A model generated the notes under the pieces. The model saw only the letters and a list, made by a program, of their open reading frames with translations, ran no database searches and was not told the DNA's origin. Source: Ilyomonas sp965277535 (GTDB lineage: Bacteria > Bacteroidota > Bacteroidia > Chitinophagales > Chitinophagaceae). Taken from it: a DNA stretch of 64,000 bases. The stretch is taken from the NCBI GenBank assembly GCA_965277535.1, contig OZ255825.1:2108001-2172000 (forward strand). Direction: 5' to 3'. Shown here one piece after another: positions 36,173 through 44,376 of the stretch; position 1 is the stretch's first letter; each line of letters begins with the position of its first letter. Made by a program: the position numbers and the translations under genes.

Positions 36173-39100
36173 TTGCAAACACCTTTATCAAACGACCGGT
36201 AACCGCCATTGTTATCTCTATCGTGCTCATCATTGCAGGATTGATTTGCATGAATACTCTTGCGGTTGACCAATATCCTAACATCTCGCCGCCAAGCGTT
36301 TCACTCAATGGTTCTTACACAGGCGCCGATGCACAAACGGTTGAACAAACAGTAATCACACCTATTGAAGAGCAGGTGAACGGCACGCCCGGCATGGAAT
36401 ACATGCAAAGCACGAGCACCAACAGCGGCGGCGCCAGCCTTCGTGTAACGTTTAATATTGGCACCAATGTTCAGATTGCAGCTTTAAATGTACAAAACCG
36501 ATTGGGCATTGCAAAGCCCCTTTTGCCAACCGTAGTAAGTCGTTTGGGCTTAACAGTTCGCGCAAGCAATCCCGATCAGTTGATGCTGGTTGCTATTTAT
36601 TCGCCCAAAGGAACACATGACGTTACGTTTCTTGACAATTATACCAACACATTTATTGAAGATGCTATTCTTCGCGTGCCGGGCGTTGGCGATGTATCGG
36701 CTCGTGCTGATCAGTTTAGTATGCGCATCTGGATGAATCCAAACCAAATGGCATCGTACAACATCACGCCTGCCGACGTTACGAAAGCGCTCAACTCGCA
36801 AAACGTGTATGTAGCAGCCGGTTCAGTAGGTGCGCCGCCGCAGCCTCTTTCGCAGGCTTATGAAACGGGCATCCTTGTAAATGGCATGTTGAACAAAGCC
36901 TCTGACTATGAAAAAATTATTGTAAAAACAAACCCTGCCACCGGGCAGATGGTGTATCTGAAAGACATTGCAAGGGTTGTATTGGGCAAGTTTACGTTTT
37001 CAAGCAATTCGTTTGTAGATGGGCATCGTTGCTCTATCATACAAATTTATCAATCTCCCGGCTCTAATGCGTTGCAAACAGCAGACAATGTTTACAACAC
37101 ATTAAATGCATTAAAAAAATCGTTTCCTGCCGATGTAGATTATATCGTGCCTTTCGAATCGGTTACCATCATCACCGTTTCCATGCACGAAGTATTGGGC
37201 ACACTGTTAAAAGCACTCGCATTGGTGGCTTTGGTAGTGTTCCTTTTTTTGCAGGATTGGCGTTCTTCTATCATCCCCATTGTTGCCATTCCGGTTTCTA
37301 TTCTTGCCACATTTTGCTTTTTTATTCCCTTAGGTTTTACCATCAACACATTGACCATGTTTGGTTTTGTGCTGGCGATTGGTATTGTGGTAGATGATGC
37401 CATTATTGTGGTGGAAGCCGTGCAGCACTTTATTGATGAAAAACACATGTCGCCCAAAGAAGCCACGTATCATGCGATGAAAGAAATTTCTGCGCCCATT
37501 ATTGCCATTGCATTGATACTTGCCTCTGTGTTTGTTCCGGTTGGCTTTATTCCTGGCATTGTGGGGCGCTTGTATCAGCAGTTTGCCATTACCATCGCTA
37601 TATCGGTTATCATCTCTGCATTTGTGGCCCTTTCGCTAACACCGGCGCTTTGTACCTTGTTGTTGCGACCTTCTCATCATAACAAAAGAAATTGGTTTGA
37701 CCGATTTTTTGACTGGTTTAATAAAGGGTTTGAAAAACTCACCAACAGCTATTCAAACGGAGTAAAAAGAAGCATTCGGTATTCAAAGCTGGTAGTTATT
37801 ATTCTGTTGTGCATTTGCGCCGGTGCTTTCTTTTTGTTCAAAACAAAACCATCGGGGTTCGTTCCCAATGAAGATGGCGGAAGATTGTTCATTACTTATT
37901 CGTTGGCAGATGCTTCATCAACCGCGCAATCGGTAAGTGTGATGGAAAAACTGATGAAAGTAGTGGGTTCAACGCCAGGCATTTTGCATTACACGGCATC
38001 TTCAGGATTTAATATTTTGAATGGCGGCGCAACCTCTAACAGCGGCTCAATGTTTCTTATGCTTCAGCCTTGGGATAAGCGCAAAACCAAAACCACCATG
38101 ATGCCGGGGCTTATGGATGAACTGCGAAAACGTATTGCCAAAGAAGGCATCAAAAATGCAAATGTGGTAGTCATTCAACCACCACCCATACGAGGCATTG
38201 GCCTTGCAGCCGGCTTTAGTATGCAGATAGAACAAGGCAGTTCAACCGATGATGTGTACCAGTTTGAAAAAGCGGTGCAGAAGTTTGTGGCCGTTGCTAA
38301 AAAGAATCCGGCTGCATCAACAGCATTTTGTTATTTTTCTGCTCATACACCAAGCTACAACGTAACGGTTGACAGAGAAAAATGCGAGAAAATGGGTGTA
38401 AATATTTCTGATGTATTCTCAACCATGCAAGCGTTTATGGGCAGCCTGTTTGTAAACAATTTTACTTTGTACAACCGCACTTATCATGTGGTGATACAGG
38501 CTGATACTGCCTACCGCGCCTTGGTCTCTGACCTTAACAAATACTATGTTCGCAACTCAGTTGATTCAATGGTGCCCCTAAGCACTTTAATTTCTTACCA
38601 GGCTTCCATTGCACCACCGCTTATCAATCATTTCAATATTTTCCGTTCCGCCGAAGTGGATGGTTCGATACCGGAAGGTTATAGCAGCGGTCAATCGCTG
38701 GATGCCTTGAAAGCCGCAGCAGCAAAGGCTTTGCCGCGCGGATATACGTATGAATTTTCCGGCTTAAGCTACGAAGAAATCAAAGCAGGCTCTCTTACCA
38801 TTTATATTTTTGTCTTTTCCATTTTGTTTGTGTTTTTGTTTTTAGCTGCTTTATACGAAAGCTGGTCGGTGCCGCTTTCTGTCATGCTTGCCGTGCCTAT
38901 CAGTGCATTCGGCGCAATACTCGCGCTTACTTTATCATCATCGTTAACCAACAATGTGTATGCACAGATCGGGTTGATAACACTCATTGGTTTGTCTGCA
39001 AAAAATGCAATCTTAATTGTTGAATTTGCCAAGATACGTGTTGATCAGGGTGAAGATTTAATTCAGTCAACACTCGAAGCCGTTCGCTTGCGTTTGCGCC

Positions 39101-39453
39101 CGATTATAATGACATCGCTGGCTTTTATTTTGGGCGTAATGCCACTTGTACTGGCAACCGGTGCAGGGGCTGCATCGCGCAACACCATTGGCGTAACCGT
39201 GTTGGGAGGAATGATTGCATCGTCGAGCATCGCCATTTTTGTAGTGCCGGTTTTGTTCGTGTTATTCACCCGTTTATCGTATGGTAAAAAACAATTGGCT
39301 TGGCTGAAAGAGCATCGGGAAGAATTGTTGGAGAAAGCTAAGAAAGTAGAAGAAACCAATATTGACCCTGAACTGGAATACGATATTGCACAAGCCCATG
39401 CCGAAAACAAAGCCGACCGGGAAAAGGTACAAAATGAAAATATGGACAAATAG
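36169..39453 (+). CDS. RND efflux permease (HAE1 family), second of two
   Basis: 1094 residues, close paralog of the permease before it: near-identical starts (MIANTFIKRPVTAIVISIVL) and long shared stretches. It also keeps the Asp pair (VVDDAIIVVEAVQHF) and SAKNAILIVEFAK, so both look competent. The ATGA overlap couples translation. The pair may form mixed trimers as known for MdtB-MdtC, or act as separate pumps sharing one adaptor. Confidence 0.95.
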   Translation: MIANTFIKRPVTAIVISIVLIIAGLICMNTLAVDQYPNISPPSVSLNGSYTGADAQTVEQTVITPIEEQVNGTPGMEYMQSTSTNSGGASLRVTFNIGTNVQIAALNVQNRLGIAKPLLPTVVSRLGLTVRASNPDQLMLVAIYSPKGTHDVTFLDNYTNTFIEDAILRVPGVGDVSARADQFSMRIWMNPNQMASYNITPADVTKALNSQNVYVAAGSVGAPPQPLSQAYETGILVNGMLNKASDYEKIIVKTNPATGQMVYLKDIARVVLGKFTFSSNSFVDGHRCSIIQIYQSPGSNALQTADNVYNTLNALKKSFPADVDYIVPFESVTIITVSMHEVLGTLLKALALVALVVFLFLQDWRSSIIPIVAIPVSILATFCFFIPLGFTINTLTMFGFVLAIGIVVDDAIIVVEAVQHFIDEKHMSPKEATYHAMKEISAPIIAIALILASVFVPVGFIPGIVGRLYQQFAITIAISVIISAFVALSLTPALCTLLLRPSHHNKRNWFDRFFDWFNKGFEKLTNSYSNGVKRSIRYSKLVVIILLCICAGAFFLFKTKPSGFVPNEDGGRLFITYSLADASSTAQSVSVMEKLMKVVGSTPGILHYTASSGFNILNGGATSNSGSMFLMLQPWDKRKTKTTMMPGLMDELRKRIAKEGIKNANVVVIQPPPIRGIGLAAGFSMQIEQGSSTDDVYQFEKAVQKFVAVAKKNPAASTAFCYFSAHTPSYNVTVDREKCEKMGVNISDVFSTMQAFMGSLFVNNFTLYNRTYHVVIQADTAYRALVSDLNKYYVRNSVDSMVPLSTLISYQASIAPPLINHFNIFRSAEVDGSIPEGYSSGQSLDALKAAAAKALPRGYTYEFSGLSYEEIKAGSLTIYIFVFSILFVFLFLAALYESWSVPLSVMLAVPISAFGAILALTLSSSLTNNVYAQIGLITLIGLSAKNAILIVEFAKIRVDQGEDLIQSTLEAVRLRLRPIIMTSLAFILGVMPLVLATGAGAASRNTIGVTVLGGMIASSSIAIFVVPVLFVLFTRLSYGKKQLAWLKEHREELLEKAKKVEETNIDPELEYDIAQAHAENKADREKVQNENMDK

Positions 39454-39484
39454 ATATTGATGGTAAGGAACATCTTGCACATCA

Positions 39485-40783
39485 TCAATCTACATTCGCT
39501 TTTTGCAGCTTTGGCACTAATAGTTGAATGATGATCCATGCCAGCAAATAAGCCACTCCGCAAAGAATAAAAATGAAGTTATAACCAACGGTTTTATTGC
39601 CGTTGGCTGCCGCTGCATCCAGCAGATAACCAATCAGCATCGGAAAAAAAATGCCGCCCACAGAGCCAGCCATACTGCCAATGCCCACTACCGAACTAAT
39701 GTCTTTTTTGGGAAACATATCAGACACCAGCGTAAATATATTGGCACTCCACGCCTGATGACCGGCTGCTGCTAAGCTGATCAGTGTAACAATGATACTT
39801 ATGTTCGTTGCAAAACGTGCTGCAGCAATTGGCAGAATAATAAATGCAATGATCAGCATAGTTGTTTTTCGTGCTTTGTTCACCGTCCAGCCTCTTTTTA
39901 TAAAATAAGAAGATAAATAGCCGCCGCCGATACTGCCGACTGTTGTTGCAGTGTAAACAATTGCCAGCGGCCAGCCTGGCTTTGTAAGAGAAAGATGAAA
40001 AGTACCATGAAAATAATCGGGCAACCAAAAGAGCAAAAAGTACCAAACAGGATCTGTAAAAAATTTGCCTAAAACAAAAGCCCAGGTTTGTCGCAAGCCA
40101 AAAAGCTTACTATAAGATGTTGGCTTTGCAACCGCATCGTTTACCATTAATTGCTCATCTGCATCGCTGTTGATATAAGCCAGTTCATCCCGGCTTACCT
40201 TTTTTTGTTTTGCCGGTATTTCGTAATAAATAACCCAGAACACCAGCCAGATAAAAGCCAAAGCGCCGGTGATGATAAAAGCTTCCTGCCAGCCATAAGA
40301 ACCTAAAATCCACGGCACCATAATGGGCGCGATCACTGCACCAATGTTGGCTCCTGAATTAAAAATGCCGGTTGCCAATGCCCGTTCCTTTTTCGGAAAC
40401 CACTCTGCTACTGTTTTAATGGCAGCCGGAAAATTGCCCGCTTCACCCAAGCCCAAACCAATGCGTGCCGCCACAAACCCGGCTGTACTTTTTGCCGCCG
40501 CATGAAGCATAGCGGCTGCACTCCAGATAATGATAGAAACGGTGTAACCCAGTTTTGTTCCCAACTTATCTATGAGCCTGCCAAACACCAACAATCCAAC
40601 GGCATAAGATGCAGTGAATGCCATTACAATATGGCTGTAATCGGTTTCCGTCCATTTGAAAGCCGCTGCCAGCGTAGGTTTGAGCAAGCCAATCACCTGC
40701 CGGTCAATATAGTTGATAGAAGTGGCAAAAAAAAGGAGTGCTACCACTGTCCATCTGTATTTTCCAACCGCATTGTTTGGCAT
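39485..40783 (-). CDS. MFS transporter, hexuronate-type (ACS family)
   Basis: About 432 residues from MPNNAVGKYRWTVVALL (ATG 40783); an ATG at 40807 gives MGKNKRLI first and contains the exact TTTGTTTTTGCC site 40793-40804. Twelve membrane segments, with FFATSINYIDRQVIGLLKP and ARIGLGLGEAGNFPAAIKTVAEWFPKKERALATG typical of ExuT-like hexuronate transporters. With KDG kinase and KDPG aldolase upstream it should feed uronic-acid breakdown. It converges on the second RND gene. Confidence 0.88.
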   Translation of the reverse strand: MPNNAVGKYRWTVVALLFFATSINYIDRQVIGLLKPTLAAAFKWTETDYSHIVMAFTASYAVGLLVFGRLIDKLGTKLGYTVSIIIWSAAAMLHAAAKSTAGFVAARIGLGLGEAGNFPAAIKTVAEWFPKKERALATGIFNSGANIGAVIAPIMVPWILGSYGWQEAFIITGALAFIWLVFWVIYYEIPAKQKKVSRDELAYINSDADEQLMVNDAVAKPTSYSKLFGLRQTWAFVLGKFFTDPVWYFLLFWLPDYFHGTFHLSLTKPGWPLAIVYTATTVGSIGGGYLSSYFIKRGWTVNKARKTTMLIIAFIILPIAAARFATNISIIVTLISLAAAGHQAWSANIFTLVSDMFPKKDISSVVGIGSMAGSVGGIFFPMLIGYLLDAAAANGNKTVGYNFIFILCGVAYLLAWIIIQLLVPKLQKANVD

Positions 40784-40807
40784 AATCAATCGTTTGTTTT
40801 TGCCCAT

Positions 40808-41181
40808 ATATTGGGGCAGTTAATTTTAAGCTGCAAGCTAAGAGCTATCAGCATTTGGATTTTAGTTTCATAAATTACAATTCATAAATCTTAGGGGCTG
40901 TCATCGTTCAGTTTTCCAATTGAGTTATAGTTCGGGCTGTCTGCACTACTCCGCCACAAAAGCCCCGCTGCAAAGCCTTCAGCGGGGTAGATGCTGCCCA
41001 TCCCGCAGCCCATCAAGGGTTGAATAAAAATCGGGCAATTCCAAAACGCAACCTATCCCTTTTTATCAGTTCTTATCATACTATCAGAAGTTCCGTCATG
41101 GCGAGGTACGAAGCCATCTGTGCTATACAAAAAGTGCTGTTTACAATTAGCAATCACTTCTTCAACCATCGCAATCACAAA
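40808..41181. other. Intergenic region rich in repeats
   Basis: A 374-bp gap. It holds AGCTnnn heptamers (40829-40849), CATAAAT-type heptamers (40869-40889), a GC-rich 8-bp hairpin (CCCCGCTG / CAGCGGGG, 40963-40987) and a half-copy of a dispersed repeat (CCGTCATGGCGAGGTACGAA..., 41093-41130). NCAATCA heptamers (41143-41191) run into the aldolase stop. No gene seen. Confidence 0.6.
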
Positions 41182-41847
41182 TCACAATTCTCCTCTCACT
41201 TTCTTCACCATCTCCAACGCCTCTCTTACCAGCGTTTCAACAGTATCATATTGCTTGTTTGCAAGTGCTTCTTTGCTGATCACTTTGCTTCCCAGCCCAA
41301 CGGCACTTACACCAGATTTAAACCATGCACTGATATTGTTTTCGGTTACTTCCACACCGCCCGTTGGCATGAAACGCATGTCTAAAAAAATGTCTTTCAA
41401 AGCACTGATATAAGAAGGCCCCACCAAACTTCCCGGAAAAATTTTTACCAGCGTTGCGCCCCAATCTTTTGCAATGATAACTTCTGTTGCCGTCATACAA
41501 CCAGGAATCCATAACAACCCTTTCTGATGAACCACCTGCGCCACTGCCGGAATGGTTCCGGGGCAAACAATAAAAGCAGCACCAGCATCAATAAAATTTT
41601 CAGCATCGCTAACATTTAGTATAGTACCGGCGCCAAGCTGTAAGCCTTGCCATCGCTGGCTTACAAGCGATGACAGCTTAGTAAAATTGGGTAGCGCGTA
41701 AGCACCACGGTTGGTAAACTCAACCGCTTTTATGCCCGCTTTATATAAAGCATCTATCACGCCTATACACACTTCAATATCATCATGATAAAATAGAGGC
41801 AAAACGCCTTGTCCTTCAATTACAGAAATCATTTGCTCTTTACTCAT
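41182..41847 (-). CDS. KDPG aldolase family protein
   Basis: 221 residues, 2-dehydro-3-deoxyphosphogluconate / 4-hydroxy-2-oxoglutarate aldolase type. The Schiff-base Lys lies in WGATLVKIFPGSLVGPSYI; the Glu-Asn-Arg-like segment is AVEFTNRGAYAL. It splits KDPG into pyruvate and glyceraldehyde 3-phosphate, using the product of the kinase encoded just upstream, with which it overlaps by 8 bp. Confidence 0.92.
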   Translation of the reverse strand: MSKEQMISVIEGQGVLPLFYHDDIEVCIGVIDALYKAGIKAVEFTNRGAYALPNFTKLSSLVSQRWQGLQLGAGTILNVSDAENFIDAGAAFIVCPGTIPAVAQVVHQKGLLWIPGCMTATEVIIAKDWGATLVKIFPGSLVGPSYISALKDIFLDMRFMPTGGVEVTENNISAWFKSGVSAVGLGSKVISKEALANKQYDTVETLVREALEMVKKVRGEL

Positions 41848-42856
41848 GGCTATTCATTGTTTGTTGTATCATAGCAACTGTTTGGGCTGTGTTATCGCCT
41901 ATTTCATTCATCTTACCAACGGCTGCCGCAGCCGCAAAATCAATAGTATGTTGCAGCGATTGTTGATGATACAATCCATAAAGTAAACCTGCCATAAAAC
42001 AATCGCCGCTGCCTACTTTATCCTTTATTGTTTTTACCCAATATTCCTTTGACACATACTGTTGTTGCTCATCATTCAACGCTGCGTAATATCGTATGTT
42101 ATTATCATTATCAAAGCGAAATGTTTGCGCAACCGTTTTGCATTTCGGAAACCGCTGCATTATATTTTGAGCTGTATCGTGTGCATGCTGAAGATAAGAT
42201 GGTTTGCTCCCCTTATCATGAATATCTTCATCTACCGGGATGCCTAATAATGTATTTGCGCTCCATATATTGCCCATGATTACATCACAATAATCAACCA
42301 GTTCGGGCATTACATCAACTGGTTCTTTCCCCCATTTCCAAAGCTTTGCACGATGGTTTAAATCAACCGATATACCCATGCCTTTTGCAACAGCAGCCTC
42401 TAATGCTTCTTTACAAACAGCGGTTGTGTTTGCATTAAGCGCAGGACTAATGGCACTGAAATGAAACCAGCCTGCCTCTTTCAACACTTCGTTCCAATTT
42501 ATCATACCCGGTTGCAGTTCGCTGAATGAAGAATAAGCACGATCATAAATAACGCCGCTGTGTTTTAAATCGGTTCCTTGCGTGAGGTAATAAATACCAA
42601 TGCGGTTGCCCGAAAAATGAATGGGAGAACCATCAATTTGTTTTGCTGATAATACATCGCAAATGTCTTCCGACAAAGCATTTTGCGGTAACGCAGTGCA
42701 ATATTGAACCGGCACTTCACATGCGGCCAAAGCCGCAGCTACATTGAGTTCTGCGCCACCAATATATACCGGCATACAAGCTTGGTGTATCCATTGCGAT
42801 TGGGGCAAGGGAGACATGCGAAGCAATAATTCGCCAAAACAAAAGATCGGTTTCAT
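41840..42856 (-). CDS. kdgK: PfkB family sugar kinase, probably 2-keto-3-deoxygluconate kinase
   Basis: 338 residues. Ribokinase-fold start IFCFGELLLRMSP and the anion hole/catalytic base KVGSGDCFMAGLLYGLY. Identification as KDG kinase comes from the overlapping KDPG aldolase gene and the hexuronate-type transporter that follow. It phosphorylates KDG to KDPG in the uronate branch of the Entner-Doudoroff route. Confidence 0.85.
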   Translation of the reverse strand: MKPIFCFGELLLRMSPLPQSQWIHQACMPVYIGGAELNVAAALAACEVPVQYCTALPQNALSEDICDVLSAKQIDGSPIHFSGNRIGIYYLTQGTDLKHSGVIYDRAYSSFSELQPGMINWNEVLKEAGWFHFSAISPALNANTTAVCKEALEAAVAKGMGISVDLNHRAKLWKWGKEPVDVMPELVDYCDVIMGNIWSANTLLGIPVDEDIHDKGSKPSYLQHAHDTAQNIMQRFPKCKTVAQTFRFDNDNNIRYYAALNDEQQQYVSKEYWVKTIKDKVGSGDCFMAGLLYGLYHQQSLQHTIDFAAAAAVGKMNEIGDNTAQTVAMIQQTMNSHE

Positions 42857-42867
42857 GGTAATTTTTT

Positions 42868-42915
42868 TGAACTACAGAGGCACGAAGAACACGAAGGTTC
42901 ACAAAGTTTTTGATG
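42868..42915. repeat. CACGAAG-type short dispersed repeat
   Basis: GGCACGAAGAACACGAAGGT with flanking CTACAGA and TCACAAAG, a degenerate short-period sequence between kdgK and the next gene. Similar tracts are common between genes in this phylum (from memory). Confidence 0.35.
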
Positions 42916-42988
42916 AATGTATAGTTTACGCTTCATTTCATTTCTTTATAAAAAGAACTTTAGCTTTGGCAAAAGAAATTCAAACATA

Positions 42989-43306
42989 GTGAATGTTGCA
43001 ATTTCTATACATGGTATTACGATTCGCCTGACAGAAGAGAGATGGCAACATATTACTACAGGACATCCTGAAATTGCTGACTACTATTATGAGATACTCC
43101 AAACGCTTGAAACACCTGAAATAGTTTATGAAGGCAACAATGACGCAAAAATTGCAGTTAAAAAAGTTCAGGAAAATGCGCCTGCTTTTATAGTGGTCAT
43201 TTATAAAGAAACAAGTTTAACGGATGGTTTTGTAATCACAGCCTATCTCTCAAACAAAGAACAGGAATTTAAAAAGAAAAAAATAGTATGGAAACAACCG
43301 CGATAA
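42989..43306 (+). CDS. PBECR-like putative nuclease-fold protein
   Basis: About 105 residues from a GTG at 42989 (VNVAISIHGITIRLTEERW); an in-frame ATG at 42917 adds 24 doubtful residues. The pattern LTEERWQHITTGHPEI, then ENAPAFIVVIYKE and GFVITAYLSNK resembles the phage-barnase-EndoU-ColicinE5/D-RelE-like nuclease group. The end overlaps the DUF2283 gene by 19 bp. Such pairs may be toxin-antitoxin-like, but this is unproven. Confidence 0.6.
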   Translation: MNVAISIHGITIRLTEERWQHITTGHPEIADYYYEILQTLETPEIVYEGNNDAKIAVKKVQENAPAFIVVIYKETSLTDGFVITAYLSNKEQEFKKKKIVWKQPR

Positions 43307-43527
43307 AAGAAATTCAGACGGCATTACCTTATTTCTTAAAGCATAAGACAATTTGGGCTTCCTACGACAACGAAGCAGATGTGTTATATCTGCATTTTAA
43401 AAAGCCTAACCATGCTGATAATTCTGAAATGACAGAAGATGAAGTGATTATTCGTTATGAAAATGAAGAAATTATTGGACTAACAATTTTAAATGCGAGC
43501 CAACGGATAAAAAATAACATCCTCTAA
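43288..43527 (+). CDS. DUF2283 family protein
   Basis: 79 residues. The DUF2283 core is clear: IWASYDNEADVLYLHFKKP, then EMTEDEVIIRYENEEIIGLTILNAS. The role of the family is unknown; it often partners small DUF4258/PBECR-like proteins, as here with a 19-bp overlap. It could be the antidote half of such a pair. Confidence 0.8.
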   Translation: METTAIKEIQTALPYFLKHKTIWASYDNEADVLYLHFKKPNHADNSEMTEDEVIIRYENEEIIGLTILNASQRIKNNIL

Positions 43528-43618
43528 CAGTTGCTTGCCAATATAGTGGCTGATACAAGTCATCTGCTAACCATTCCATTTGAATTGCCGAAATTGCAAC
43601 GCAAAGTACCTTCCATCA

Positions 43619-44326
43619 ATGCAACAACAACTAACTTATATCTCAGTAGATGACGATGAGCTTGATCGCCTACACATTGAAGCGATGGCTTCCTCTTTTT
43701 CTTTCTTACAAAACATAGGAACAAGCAGCAATGCTGTTGAAGGCTTTGAAATGATTTCATTTTTAAAGCCCGATATTGTTTTTGCCGATATTGAAATGCC
43801 CGGTATCAGCGGCATCCGCATGGTGCAACAACTTGCCGGTGAAGTTGTGGCTCCGGTGTTTGTTACGTCTCATCCTGAGTTTGCGCTGGATAGTTTTGAA
43901 TTGCAGGTATTTGATTATTTATTGAAGCCGGTAAGCAGCGAACGCTTTGAAAAATGCGCGTTGCGATTGAAGGAGTTTTTTGAATTGCGCAAAAATGCTT
44001 TTGCCTTTGCAAAAGAAGAAGAACACAATTATATCGTTATCAAACAAGGACACGATAAATACAAGTTAGCATTGGATGATATTGTATATCTGGAAGCGAT
44101 GCGCGATTATACAAAACTGGTAACGGCTGCAAAGAACTATCTTGTGCTGGAAACATTCAGCAACATGCTTCAGCAATTGCCACCCCAAAAATTTGTAAGA
44201 ATTCATCGCAGCTACATTGTAAATAAAACCAAAATAGATTCTGTTCAAAAGAATAAAATAAATATTCAGTCAGAGGAGTTGCCCGTAGGAAAATTATACA
44301 AACACGCATTACATTTTACAGATTGA
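43619..44326 (+). CDS. LytTR family response regulator
   Basis: 235 residues from MQQQLTYISVDDDELDRL (ATG 43619). Receiver domain with phospho-Asp in DIVFADIEMPGISG and Lys in DYLLKPVSS, then a LytTR DNA-binding domain (IVYLEAMRDYTKLVT, FVRIHRSYIVN). It pairs with the histidine kinase that starts 50 bp downstream. It may control the secreted-protein cluster that follows; this is inferred from position only. Confidence 0.92.
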   Translation: MQQQLTYISVDDDELDRLHIEAMASSFSFLQNIGTSSNAVEGFEMISFLKPDIVFADIEMPGISGIRMVQQLAGEVVAPVFVTSHPEFALDSFELQVFDYLLKPVSSERFEKCALRLKEFFELRKNAFAFAKEEEHNYIVIKQGHDKYKLALDDIVYLEAMRDYTKLVTAAKNYLVLETFSNMLQQLPPQKFVRIHRSYIVNKTKIDSVQKNKINIQSEELPVGKLYKHALHFTD

Positions 44327-44376
44327 TCTTTTTATTTTATTAATTGTTGTATCACTTATCAATTTTTTAAAACAAT

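Noticed and set aside
36550..39563. Minus-strand frames of 60-166 codons
   Set aside because: All are antisense to the second RND permease and mirror its codons.
41093..41130. Gene start near the single repeat arm
   Set aside because: Frames here are short, without family patterns, and fall on a dispersed repeat.
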